This document shows, piece after piece, positions 23,806 to 33,163 of a stretch of DNA of 47,364 nucleotides. Location of the stretch: NCBI GenBank assembly GCA_011050685.1, contig DRFF01000056.1, forward strand, positions 1-47,364, read 5' to 3'. Source of the DNA: Aurantimonas coralicida. Lineage in GTDB: Bacteria > Pseudomonadota > Alphaproteobacteria > Rhizobiales > Rhizobiaceae. Under the pieces are notes generated by a model. The model saw only the letters and a program-made list of their open reading frames with translations, ran no database searches and was not told the origin of the DNA. The position numbers and the translations under genes were made by a program. How positions within the stretch are numbered: position 1 is the stretch's first letter; the number at the start of each line of letters is the position of its first letter.

Positions 23806-23819
23806 TTGACGGACGTCAA
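23806..23819. promoter_or_regulatory. FNR/FixK-type site TTGACGGACGTCAA
   Basis: Exact consensus, and palindromic in the GAC-GTC core too. It is upstream of carS and of the nearer site at 23743. The gap 23652-23944 holds nothing else recognisable. Confidence 0.75.
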
Positions 23820-23944
23820 TGCCGCTTAAACGAACTGGCGAATGGTGGAGTGCCTTGGGAGTCCGCATGCCGGTAGGACGTCTAGCGCCAAGACCACGCG
23901 CGCCCGTATATCCACGCGTAGACCGGTGACGTGCGTGCCGGCCG

Positions 23945-25030
23945 TTACTCCGGTTTTCGGCGGCCTGTTCTCTCCCGCTCCCCCCAGATTTCGATGAGCA
24001 TGATCGTGATCGTGACGGCCAGCGGCCCCAGAATCAGACCGGCCATCCCGAACAGGACAAGGCCACCAATCATGGAGATGAATGCGGGAACGGTATGAAG
24101 ACGGAGCCGGTTTCCGACAAAGATCGGGCGCAGGATATTGTCGATCCCGCCGACGACCAGGGCGCCCCAAACGGCAAGAATGACGGCCTTGCCCAAATCG
24201 CCGTTTAAGGCGAGGAGAATGGCCGCGGGTATCCAGACGATGAACGCGCCCAGCACCGGCACGATCGACAACAGACCCATCACCAATCCCCAGAGCAGCG
24301 GGGTTGGCAAACCAAGGAACCAGAAGATCAGGCCGCCCAATGTGCCCTGGATCGCCGCAACCGCGATCGTCCCGTAGACCGTGGCATGGACCGTGTCGAC
24401 CACGCGCGTGAACAGGTGCTCGGTCTCGGCGCCGGTCAACGGCAATCGTTCTGTCAGAAAACGTCTTGCCGTGGCCTGATCGCGCAAGAAATAGAACAGC
24501 AGGTAAAAGGTCAGCACGAGCTCGATCACCTGTACGGCGGAGTTTCTCGCGAAGGCGGCGCCGGCGTTGCTCAGCCAACTCGCGAGATTCGCCATCATCG
24601 CCGGCAGGTCGATCTGCTGCTCGATCCATTGGCCGACCGGCGCAATGATAGGCTGGGCGTCGAGAAGCTGCTGGATAGCGCCCGACCTGAGCCTCTCCTG
24701 AATGAGCGAAACGCTCGCTGCCGCCTGTTCGATGAGGCGCTCGACCACGAAAATGGCTGGTGCGGCGACGAGGAGGGCGACGATCAGCACTGACATCAAG
24801 GCTGCGAAACTGGGGCGCGTCAGTGCCCCTTCGATCTTCGCATGCAGCCGGGCAAAGAGGATCGCCAGGGTCAATGCCCAGGTGAGGGCACCCAGAAAAG
24901 GCGCAGCCAATAGGACACATATGACGAACCCGGCAATCGTCGCCGCGGCAAGGACGAGGACACCGACGTGCCCGCCTGTCTCCTTGCCCTTGTCTGGCGA
25001 TGCGATGGGTTCCGTGGTTCGCTGCTTCAT
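23945..25030 (-). CDS. AI-2E/PerM-family membrane transporter
   Basis: A 361-residue PerM/AI-2E family permease with about seven to eight helices: a pair at 20-65 (VLVLAAATIAGFVICVLLAAP), one near 75-95, a long amphipathic stretch 95-150, and a C-terminal bundle. The bundle holds the family signature PTPLLWGLVMGLLSIVPVLGAFIVW, GGIDNILRPIFVGNRL and ISMIGGLVLFGMAGLILGP. Substrates proven in the family range from autoinducer-2 to sodium, so none is claimed. It is probably in the transcript of the erythromycin esterase-like gene, whose corrected end lies 60 bases upstream. Only a weak AGGAACG precedes the start. Confidence 0.9.
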   Translation of the reverse strand: MKQRTTEPIASPDKGKETGGHVGVLVLAAATIAGFVICVLLAAPFLGALTWALTLAILFARLHAKIEGALTRPSFAALMSVLIVALLVAAPAIFVVERLIEQAAASVSLIQERLRSGAIQQLLDAQPIIAPVGQWIEQQIDLPAMMANLASWLSNAGAAFARNSAVQVIELVLTFYLLFYFLRDQATARRFLTERLPLTGAETEHLFTRVVDTVHATVYGTIAVAAIQGTLGGLIFWFLGLPTPLLWGLVMGLLSIVPVLGAFIVWIPAAILLALNGDLGKAVILAVWGALVVGGIDNILRPIFVGNRLRLHTVPAFISMIGGLVLFGMAGLILGPLAVTITIMLIEIWGERERTGRRKPE

Positions 25031-25090
25031 CGGAAAGACGCGTTCCTGTCGTGGTTGCGGCCGCGTGATGCTGGATCAGCCTTGGCTCGG

Positions 25091-26433
25091 CTACACGCCG
25101 AACGGATAGGTGTCCGGGACTCCCTTCGGCCGCGGTGCCGGCAGGGGGTGATTGCCCGCGTTTCTTCGAACCAGACATAAGCGTCGAATTGCTCGGACAG
25201 CACCGCCTCGAAATAATGGCTGTAGATCTCCGTTTCCGGACGGTAGACGACGCCGATGGCGCGCTCCAGACGCGGCTTCGACAAAAGCTTACGCATCTCG
25301 CCGTGTTTGGGATCGCGCAGGTCCGTCAGTGAGCGCGCGATCCCCGTCGGCCGGAAGACGCGCTCGAAGGAATCGGGCCGCGACGGAAGCACGCGCTTGA
25401 TCTGCATCCGCCCACCCCAATCGTCCACTGCCGCAACGGTGCCGCGATCGGTGCCGAACCCGATCAGAGCGGCGTCGTCACGGTAGGCGGTCCGGCAGAG
25501 TTCGCCGATGTTGAATTCGCCCTGCCAGCCCATCGCCGTGGCCGCCGCATTGCCAATGTGGGAGTTGTGTGCCCACACGACGGCCTTCGCCTTGGGACCG
25601 CGCGCGTCCATGAGATTTTGAAGCGTATCGAACATGTGCCGGTCACGCAGGTTCCAGGACTCGGTCGAGCCGCGATACATGATGCGGTAATATCGCTCGG
25701 CCGTCCGCACGATGCGGGCATTTTGCGCTGCATCGAAATAGTCCTCGCCATCCTTGCGCATGTAGTCGAGGCGGTTTTCCAGAATGGTCTTGAGCTGTTC
25801 CACGACCGCGTCTTCGCAGGTGTCGCTATGCCCCAGCACGACCGACCTGCCGTAGAGGGCTGGACCCGCCTGCCAGGGCGTCACGCAGCCGTAACGCTGT
25901 GGTGCGGACTCGGCTGCTGCCGGGTCTACGCGTTCCAGATAGTCGAGGACGGCCGTCATCGAAGCGTACATGGAATAGACGTCGAGGCCGCAAAACTCGA
26001 CGTGACGTTCAGCCGGCAGGTCTGCATTGTGCTGACGCAGCATTCAGCGAACGCCGCGACCACGTCGTTCCGCCACATCCAGGTCGGGAAGCGGGCAAAT
26101 GATTCCTCATCATAGATCCCGGTCGCACGGCGGCGGACATGACGATCGACCCGCGCCGCGTCGGGCCCAGTCGGCTTCCACCGCGACGATGTTGAAGCCG
26201 TGTCGCTCGATAAGCTGCCGCGTGATGACCGCCCGGGCGCGGTAGAATTCCGAACTGCCGTGCGTCGCCTCGCCAAGAAGGACCACGCGGGCATCGCCGA
26301 AGCGATCGAACATCGCGCCGAACGCCTCGGCTTTCTCGGGGGCGGGGAGCGGCGCGCAAGCGTGCCGGATCGCATCGGCGGTCTCGTCGGCGCCTGCCGC
26401 CCGGAACAATTCGGATGGAAGCAAATCTGCCAT
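25091..26433 (-). pseudogene. Erythromycin esterase-like protein, three single-base frameshifts
   Basis: Three frames reconstruct one esterase of about 447 residues. Frame one from ATG 26433 gives MADLLPSELFRAAGADETA and VVLLGEATHGSSEFYRAR with the E-x-H catalytic site. One extra G in TGGGCCC at about 26167 moves to a second frame (DAARVDRH, FARFPTWMWRNDVVAAF). A missing G at about 26041 moves to the third (LRQHNADLPAERHVEFCGLD, VVWAHNSHIGNA). A missing C in the C5 run at 25144-25148 restores the family end and a stop at 25091. In the family, the HxxE-type site hydrolyses esters or acts as a hydrolase of unknown substrate; resistance is not implied. Read as inactive, or as sequencing errors. 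Confidence 0.82.
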
Positions 26434-26570
26434 CGAAATCTCGTGTCGCGGGGAAGGAGGGTGCAATCTGGCCTGGGGAATCCGCGAATGCCAGGCCGCT
26501 CGTCGTGGGTCGTGGCGGCCCCGGCTTACCAAAGATGGCAACCAATCTATCGGGGCAAACAACAAGCGCG

Positions 26571-26584
26571 TTGATATCCATCAA
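26571..26584. promoter_or_regulatory. FNR/FixK-type site TTGATATCCATCAA
   Basis: Exact TTGAY-N4-RTCAA. It is best placed for the leftward esterase-like gene (predicted start about 26536, codon at 26433). Confidence 0.75.
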
Positions 26585-26653
26585 GACGTGCCCCGATGAC
26601 GACCTGCGGGGCATGATCACATTCTTCCTGGCAGGCTTGTTCGTCCGACGATT

Positions 26654-26667
26654 TGACGCAGATCAAG
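26654..26667. promoter_or_regulatory. FNR/FixK-type site TTGACGCAGATCAA
   Basis: Exact TTGAY-N4-RTCAA with GATAAT 19 bases downstream at 26687-26692. It is best placed for the rightward Usp-ndvB transcript, leaving a long leader of about 290 bases. Confidence 0.8.
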
Positions 26668-26996
26668 ATATCACCGCGCCGGAACGATAATGTCGGGTTG
26701 AAATTATCGCGCCTCGAACGCGCGCAGTGTAAAATGCGCCATTCATCGATGCATCGAGCAAAGGTGGAGCGTCGAAGGCGGCAAGGCACCAATGGATAAC
26801 CAGTATCCGGCTGTGCTTGTCGACCGCTTGCCGCCCACCTCGTCTCCGTCCCGCTTGAAGCCGCAGCGGCGACCGGGCGGCCGGGTTCTCGACGCAGAAG
26901 TGGAGGTGTGTACGAGGGCTCAGCGCGCAACGCGGGTCGAACAGCGCGGTGGAATGAAGCTCGGGAGAGCGGCCTTCATCCTAGGAGGAGCGTATC

Positions 26997-28028
26997 ATGT
27001 CCGAAGTTGAACGTCCGGCAGCGGCCACTTGTGAACCGGCTCTGCCATACCCGCAGGCCTGCGAGCCGGTCTTTCGACACGTTCTGGCCTGTCTGGACAT
27101 GTCGCCGTTTTCACACGCGGTCTTGGCACACGCATCGGCTGTCGCCTCGATGATGAATGCAAGACTGACCGTTCTGCATGTTCTCGAACCGTCGGGCAGC
27201 GGCACGGTGCCGACCGATCCTGTCGAATGGACGCTGCGCCACCGCGACGTGGAGGCCGCGTTGCGCGACCGGATGTCCAGGTTTGACGGCATCGACGCCG
27301 AAATCGTTCTGATCGATGGCCCGGCGGCCGAATGCATCTGCGCCTGGGTCCGCGATCACGGCGTCGATCTGACGGTCCTGGGCGTGAGTGGCAATAGCAA
27401 TTGGCCTTTCCCAGGACTGGGCGGGACAGCGCGCCGCGTCGCTGAAGCGATCGAAGGTTCGGTTCTACTGGCCCCGTCGGTCGAGGCCGGCGAGGATGCG
27501 ATCCGCTATCGCCGGGTAATGACGCCGCTCGATGGATCACCGAGGGCGGAATCCTCCTTGCCGATCGCCGTTGGCCTTGCGGCGGCGCACGACGCCGAGA
27601 TTTTACTCGTCCACGCGGCACCGAACGTCGACTTGACTGAAATCGGCCCGCTCGAAGCCGAAGCCCGCGCCTTACGAGATCAACTGCGCCGGCGCAATGA
27701 GCGCGTTGCGGAGCAATATATCACGAAGGTGCGTGCGCGATTGCCGCTCGCCGAATCCTGCTCACGAACGCGGCTCATCGCCAGCGGGGACGCCCGACAT
27801 GCTCTTGCAGTCGCCGCTGTTGAAGACCAGGCGGACATTATCGTTCTGTCCTCCACTGGGGCGAGCGGACATCCCGACATCTCGGTAGGGAGCGTCGCGG
27901 AATATCTGATCAATCATGCCGACATACCTATTCTTTTGGTGCGAGGTCATGAATGGATGAGGCGCCGGGCTTCGCAATGTGGCGGTGACGCGCAGCCCGC
28001 GAGGTTGCCGAGTCGAGCACTGATGTGA
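26997..28028 (+). CDS. Tandem universal stress protein (UspA family), second copy
   Basis: A 343-residue protein with two Usp domains: about 25-160 (HVLACLDMSPFSHAVLAHA, ... VDLTVLGVSG) and about 170-320 (YRRVMTPLDGSPRAESSLPIA, ... ADIIVLSSTGASGHPDISVGSVAEYLI). Both keep the initial strand and the D that contacts nucleotide; the second has the glycine loop with a hydroxyl residue after the last glycine. AGGAGGAG stands seven bases before the start, one of the strongest ribosome sites here. Its stop overlaps the ndvB GTG start by four bases (GTGA), so synthesis of the stress protein and the glucan synthase is coupled. Confidence 0.9.
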   Translation: MSEVERPAAATCEPALPYPQACEPVFRHVLACLDMSPFSHAVLAHASAVASMMNARLTVLHVLEPSGSGTVPTDPVEWTLRHRDVEAALRDRMSRFDGIDAEIVLIDGPAAECICAWVRDHGVDLTVLGVSGNSNWPFPGLGGTARRVAEAIEGSVLLAPSVEAGEDAIRYRRVMTPLDGSPRAESSLPIAVGLAAAHDAEILLVHAAPNVDLTEIGPLEAEARALRDQLRRRNERVAEQYITKVRARLPLAESCSRTRLIASGDARHALAVAAVEDQADIIVLSSTGASGHPDISVGSVAEYLINHADIPILLVRGHEWMRRRASQCGGDAQPARLPSRALM

Positions 28029-31000
28029 CCGTCGCGCCGCTACCGGAGAGCGCAGACCCGCCAGACAGGGTGCCGGTGCTGGCTGCCATCGCCCTCAGGG
28101 CACGGCACGACATCAACCCGGGCCAGCCCGAGCCGGCGCCGTCATGGCGCAGGCTTTCCCAAATCATTCCCTGGCTGGATCACGCCCGCCAGTCTTGTGT
28201 CGAGCCGCCGCATCATGCGGCCAAGGCCTCCGAGTGGCTTCTCGACAACGAGTTTCATGTTCGCCGCGCGGTCCGCCAAGTGCGCGAGGATATGCCCGCG
28301 GCCTTCTACCGGCGACTTTCGCGTCTTGCCGCGCCCGAATACGCGGGAATGCCGCGGGTCTTGGCACTGGCCCACGGCATGCTCGACGTGGCGCATATGC
28401 AAATCGGCCTCGCTGGTACAGCCGAGTTCGTCAACGCCTATCAAAAGGATGGGCCGCTCACGATCGCCGAACTCTGGGCATTTCCTGCGATGCTGCGGCT
28501 CGCCTGCCTGGAAACGCTGGTTCTCGCATTTTCCGAACTCGTGCCGGATCTTGCCCCGCCATTCGCGCCGACGCCGGGATTGGGGCCGCACGAATCCGTC
28601 GATCCAACCGAAAGCGTTTCGCGCGCAATCTCCGCGCTCATGGCGGTATCGAACACGTCGTGGAAGGCCTTCTTCGATCAGGTCAGTCGGGTTGAGGCGA
28701 TCCTGCGGAACGACCCCGCCGGCGTCTATCAGGCAATGGATTTCGACACCCGTGACCGATACCGCAAGGCGGTCGAGGACATCGCCGCTGGCGCAGGGGC
28801 CCTCGAATGGAATGTCGCCGAGAGCGCGATAAGGCTGACGCGCGCTCATGCCGGGACATCGCGGCGCGGCCACGTTGGTTGCTGGCTAATCGCCGAAGGC
28901 CGGAAGGAACTGGAGCGGACGGTTGGCTTCCGCCCAGCGCTTGGCGCCGCTCTGCGTCGCGCCGTGAGCGGTCATCCGGGCTGGTTCTACGTCGGCGCTC
29001 TGACCGGTTTCGGCCTCGCCGCGCTCGCGGTTCCCGTCTGGGTGCTGGCCTCGCTTGGCGCGGGGGCGATCGCCTGGGCTGTCGGGATCGTCCTGTCGCT
29101 GATGCCCGCATCGATCATCAGCATCACGCTGACCCAGTGGATTGTCACGCAGTTCCTGCCCCCTTGGGGGTTGCCGAAGCTGAACGTCGAGCGCGGTCTC
29201 GACAAGGGCTGCGAAACGGCTGTGGTGATGCCGGTGATCTTGCGCCGAGCCGAGGAGGTCGGAGCACTGATCCAGCGGATCGAGGCCCATTGGCTGTCAA
29301 ACCCGGATCCGTTCATCCATCTGGCCCTGTTGAGCGATCTGGCCGACGCGGATTCGGAGCGGCTCCCAGAGGATGCTCTGATCGAGACGGCGCTGGTCGA
29401 GGGGGTCCGGCGCCTGAATGCGCGCTATGCTGATCACGCGCCGTTTTCGCTGCTTCACCGGGAGCGCCGTTGGAATGAGTCCGAGGGATGCTGGATGGGC
29501 TGGGAGCGAAAGCGCGGCAAGCTCGAAGAGTTCACCGCTTTCATCCTCGGTCATATGCCCGAGGCCTTCGCCGTGCAGGAGGGCGCTTGCGACACACTGT
29601 GTCGGGCCCATTTTGTCGTCACGCTGGACGCCGACACCACAGCGCCACCAGGCGCCATCAATCGGCTTATCGGGACGCTGGCTCACCCCCTCAATCGTGT
29701 TGAATTCGATCCCGAGACTGGCAAGGCCTCCCTTGGCTACACCTTTATCCAACCGCGCGTCGAAATCTCCCCCGAAGCCGGCCAAGGATCGCTGTTCACC
29801 CGGCTCTATACCGGCGACACGGCGATCGACATCTACAGCCGCGCGGTTTCGGACGTCTATCAGGACCTGTTCGGCGAGGGCATATTCACAGGCAAGGGCG
29901 CTTACGACGCCTTCGCCTTCCACAAATGCCTGCCCCAGAACGTTCCGGAAAACGCGCTTGTCAGCCACGATCTGTTCGAGGGTCTGCATGGTCGCGCGGC
30001 ACTGGCTAGCGACATCGTCTTTTACGAGGACTTCCCGCCGAATTATCTCGCCTATGCCCGCCGGGCTTACCGTTGGATCCGAGGCGACTGGCAGCTCCTG
30101 CCCTGGCTCGGTCGGTTGGCGCCCATACGCGGCGGCGCGCGCGTGGCCAATCGGCTGTCGGCGCTGGATCGCTGGAAGATCATCGACAATCTGCGCCGCA
30201 GCCTGATCCCACCGGCGCTGGTGGCGTTCGCGACGGCGGGATGGCTGATACTGCCGGGCGAGGCGCTGATCTGGACGATGTTGACGGTTGCCGCCCCCGG
30301 CGCCTACCTGTTCACCGACCTCGTGACCAATCTGGCGCGCGGACGGCGCCGCGGCGCCGCCCGGAGCATGCTGCGGCAATTGGCCGATCATGGTGGTCGC
30401 TGGCTGCTCGCGATCGTTTTCATGGCGTATGAAGCCGTGCTTGCCATGGCAGCGATCGTGCAGACCGTATGGCGTGTTTTCGTCTCGCGGCGACGCTTGT
30501 TGCAATGGACGTCGGCGGCCCATTCGGCCGCGCGGGTCGCGGAGGGGCGAACGGGGATATGGATCGAGATGGCGGCGGCGCCGGCTCTCGCCGGCATTCT
30601 CGCCCTGCTGCTGGCCACGGTCGATCCCGCCAGCTTGCCGGGCGCCGCGCCGCTGCTCCTGGTCTGGTTCGTCTCACCCCTGATCGCCGGCGCTATCAGC
30701 AAACCGATCAGCTTTTTCAAGGAAAAGCTTGGCGCGGAGGATCGGACATATTTGCGTCACGTCGCACGGCGGACGTGGCTCTATTTCGAAACCTTCGCCG
30801 GACCCGATGATAATTGGCTACCTCCCGACAATCATCAAACCAACCCCCAGGAAGAGACCGCGCACCGAACCTCTCCCACCAACGTCGGCATGCTGTTCCT
30901 GTCCTCGCTGACGGCTTGCGACCTCGGTCACATCGGCCTCTTCGACCTCGCAGCGCGGATGACCTATGCGCTGGATTCGCTCGAGCGGCTCGAGACCTAT

Positions 31001-33163
31001 CGTGGTCATACGCTCAACTGGTTCGAGACGAAGACCCTCAAATCCCTTGAACCGCGCTACGTTTCCACGGTCGACAGCGGCAATCTTGCCGTGAGCCTGC
31101 TCACCCTGCGCGAGGGCTGCCGCGAATATGCCGGGGGATCGGCGATGTCTGCTTCCCAATGGGAGGGTCTCGACGACGAACTGCGTCTGCTGCGCGAAGC
31201 TCTCACCGCGCTGCCCGGCCAGCAGCAGCGCGCGGTCTTCGAGCCGATCGATGCGATGCTGGAGCGTCTCCCTTCGATCCAATCCGACCCCGCGACCTGG
31301 CGAGCCGCGCTGGCCCAAATCGCCATAGGGGACTGGAAGAAGGTTCAGACGCTTGTCGCGCAAGCTCTCGATGGCGTCGATCAGGTCGATCCGCATGCGA
31401 TTCACGCCTGGCTGGAACGTGCCGATCATCACCTTTTGAATATGCGACGCGACCTCGACGCCCTTGAGCCGTGGCATCCGCTCGCTGACGCTTCTCCGCC
31501 GGGCCTCGGTGGGCTCGCCGAAGTCTTCGCCACGCTGCCGGTCGCCACCGATCCTCTCGACGGTAGTATCGAACAGCTCGGTCGCGCGCGCGCCGCCCTA
31601 TCGAGTCTGGGGGCAGCCGACGACGCGACCCGGCACTGGCTCCGCGAGATGACCATCGCGCTCGAACATGGAGAAACCGCTCGCAATACCCTGCGGGAGA
31701 ATCTCGAGAGCATCGCCCGGCGTGCCGGCGAGCGGGCGTTCGGAATGGACTTTCGCATCCTTTTTGACAGCGAGACCCGCACCTTCTTGATTGGCTACAA
31801 TCTCGGCTCCGACCGGCTGGATCAGCATCATTACGACCTGCTGGCCAGTGAGGCGCGGCTGGCGAGCTATTTTGCGATCGCCAAGCGCGACGTGCCGGTG
31901 GATCACTGGTTCCACCTGGGACGGCCGATCACCCAGGCCGGCGGTGCATTGGCGGCGCTCTCCTGGAACGGCTCCATGTTCGAATATCTCATGCCGGCGC
32001 TGTTGCTGCCGAGCGATGCCGGGCGACTTCTGGGGCAGAGCGAACGTGCCGCGGTTTCCGCGCAACGGCAGTATGGCGATAGGCTCGGCCTGCCCTGGGG
32101 AGTATCGGAGTCCGGCTTTGCCTCCCGCGATGCCGCGCATCGCTACCAGTATCAGGCATTCGGGGTGCCGGGTCTCGGATTGAAGCGCGGGCTATCCGCG
32201 GATTACGTGGTCGCGCCCTACGCCAGCGCGCTGGCGCTGGCCGTGGCACCGGTCGCGGCCGTTGCCAATCTCCGCCGGTTGGAAAAGCTCGGCCTGTGTG
32301 GCCAGTATGGGTTTTTCGAAGCGGCGGATTTCACGCCGGACCGACGTCCGGCCGAAGGCGGCTTCACGCCTGTTCGCGCTTACATGGCGCACCATCAGGG
32401 GATGATCGCCGCCGCTATCGGCAACGCTCTGAACGACAACATCCTCGTCAAGCGTTTTGGCCGGGAGCCCCACATGCGGGCAACCGAACTGCTGCTGCAG
32501 GAACGTGTGCCCTGGGAGTTCCCGCCTGAGCAGGCCACCGATGCGGAAGACGCCACGCCCGACTTGGCACGAACGCCGACCCCGACTCTGCATGGTTGGA
32601 CCGCGCCTGATGAGCCCACTCCGCAAGTGCACGTCATTGGTAATGGAAGCCTCGCATCCTGGATCACCAGTGCCGGCGGCGGCGCGCTCTGGTGGCGGGG
32701 TCAGGCCCTGACGCGGTGGACCGGAGACCCCGTCAGCCGCGCAGGCGACGCGCGGCTCTATCTCAGTGAGCCGGACAGCGGCGCGATACGGTCGCTCGGC
32801 GAGCATGGACGGGGATTTTCGGAGACAAGCTTCCACGCTCACATGGCTGAGTTTCATGATCGCGGAGATGAGCTCTCGACCCGTCTCGAAATCGCGATTG
32901 CGCCCGGCGACAATGTGGAGATCCGCCGCGTGACTCTCTTCAACGAGAGCGGCAGGACCCGCGAGATCGACCTGACCAGCTACGCCGAAGTGGTGCTCGC
33001 GCCGGCGGCGGCACATGAGCGGCACCCGGCGTTCAGCAAGCTGTTTGTCCACAGCGAGCGGATTGCCGAGCACGGTGCGCTCGTCTTCACCCGTCGCCCC
33101 AGCGCCCCACGGAGAGGCCCCCTGTTCTCGTTCATCGCCTGGTGGCTCAGGATTCGGCGGTGA
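28025..33163 (+). CDS. ndvB: Cyclic beta-1,2-glucan synthase NdvB/ChvB, N-terminal part (frameshifted gene)
   Basis: The first 1712 residues of a giant inner-membrane glycosyltransferase that builds periplasmic cyclic beta-1,2-glucan from UDP-glucose. Hydrophobic clusters lie near residues 320-375 and 730-900. The GT84 domain shows VVTLDADTTAPPGAINRL (metal/nucleotide site) and RRAYRWIRGDWQLLPWL. A glycoamylase-like region near 1430-1480 has GGFTPVRAYMAHHQGM. The frame ends at 33163 inside the first carbohydrate-phosphorylase module, where the sequence (LFSFIA) continues in the next frame as LVAQDSAVMPAGFETDRRAF if one C is added at about 33138. The corrected gene spans 28025-36459, about 2811 residues, the normal family size. 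The start is GTG, coupled to the Usp gene. Confidence 0.88.
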   Translation: MTVAPLPESADPPDRVPVLAAIALRARHDINPGQPEPAPSWRRLSQIIPWLDHARQSCVEPPHHAAKASEWLLDNEFHVRRAVRQVREDMPAAFYRRLSRLAAPEYAGMPRVLALAHGMLDVAHMQIGLAGTAEFVNAYQKDGPLTIAELWAFPAMLRLACLETLVLAFSELVPDLAPPFAPTPGLGPHESVDPTESVSRAISALMAVSNTSWKAFFDQVSRVEAILRNDPAGVYQAMDFDTRDRYRKAVEDIAAGAGALEWNVAESAIRLTRAHAGTSRRGHVGCWLIAEGRKELERTVGFRPALGAALRRAVSGHPGWFYVGALTGFGLAALAVPVWVLASLGAGAIAWAVGIVLSLMPASIISITLTQWIVTQFLPPWGLPKLNVERGLDKGCETAVVMPVILRRAEEVGALIQRIEAHWLSNPDPFIHLALLSDLADADSERLPEDALIETALVEGVRRLNARYADHAPFSLLHRERRWNESEGCWMGWERKRGKLEEFTAFILGHMPEAFAVQEGACDTLCRAHFVVTLDADTTAPPGAINRLIGTLAHPLNRVEFDPETGKASLGYTFIQPRVEISPEAGQGSLFTRLYTGDTAIDIYSRAVSDVYQDLFGEGIFTGKGAYDAFAFHKCLPQNVPENALVSHDLFEGLHGRAALASDIVFYEDFPPNYLAYARRAYRWIRGDWQLLPWLGRLAPIRGGARVANRLSALDRWKIIDNLRRSLIPPALVAFATAGWLILPGEALIWTMLTVAAPGAYLFTDLVTNLARGRRRGAARSMLRQLADHGGRWLLAIVFMAYEAVLAMAAIVQTVWRVFVSRRRLLQWTSAAHSAARVAEGRTGIWIEMAAAPALAGILALLLATVDPASLPGAAPLLLVWFVSPLIAGAISKPISFFKEKLGAEDRTYLRHVARRTWLYFETFAGPDDNWLPPDNHQTNPQEETAHRTSPTNVGMLFLSSLTACDLGHIGLFDLAARMTYALDSLERLETYRGHTLNWFETKTLKSLEPRYVSTVDSGNLAVSLLTLREGCREYAGGSAMSASQWEGLDDELRLLREALTALPGQQQRAVFEPIDAMLERLPSIQSDPATWRAALAQIAIGDWKKVQTLVAQALDGVDQVDPHAIHAWLERADHHLLNMRRDLDALEPWHPLADASPPGLGGLAEVFATLPVATDPLDGSIEQLGRARAALSSLGAADDATRHWLREMTIALEHGETARNTLRENLESIARRAGERAFGMDFRILFDSETRTFLIGYNLGSDRLDQHHYDLLASEARLASYFAIAKRDVPVDHWFHLGRPITQAGGALAALSWNGSMFEYLMPALLLPSDAGRLLGQSERAAVSAQRQYGDRLGLPWGVSESGFASRDAAHRYQYQAFGVPGLGLKRGLSADYVVAPYASALALAVAPVAAVANLRRLEKLGLCGQYGFFEAADFTPDRRPAEGGFTPVRAYMAHHQGMIAAAIGNALNDNILVKRFGREPHMRATELLLQERVPWEFPPEQATDAEDATPDLARTPTPTLHGWTAPDEPTPQVHVIGNGSLASWITSAGGGALWWRGQALTRWTGDPVSRAGDARLYLSEPDSGAIRSLGEHGRGFSETSFHAHMAEFHDRGDELSTRLEIAIAPGDNVEIRRVTLFNESGRTREIDLTSYAEVVLAPAAAHERHPAFSKLFVHSERIAEHGALVFTRRPSAPRRGPLFSFIAWWLRIRR

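Larger units (their letters stand above)
26434..26996. other. 563-base divergent regulatory region between esterase-like and Usp operons
   Basis: Holds two FNR-type sites (26571-26584, 26654-26667), a GATAAT -10-like element at 26687-26692 placed for rightward transcription, and a perfect 12-bp palindrome TCGATGCATCGA at 26746-26757 within the predicted leader of the Usp transcript. A 72-codon plus-strand frame from 26792 overlaps the Usp start but lacks a ribosome site and any recognisable composition, so it is not called a gene. Confidence 0.65.

Noticed and set aside
26792-27010. A 72-codon plus-strand frame overlapping the start of the second Usp gene
   Set aside because: No ribosome site, no recognisable composition, and it overlaps the strong AGGAGGAG signal of the Usp gene.
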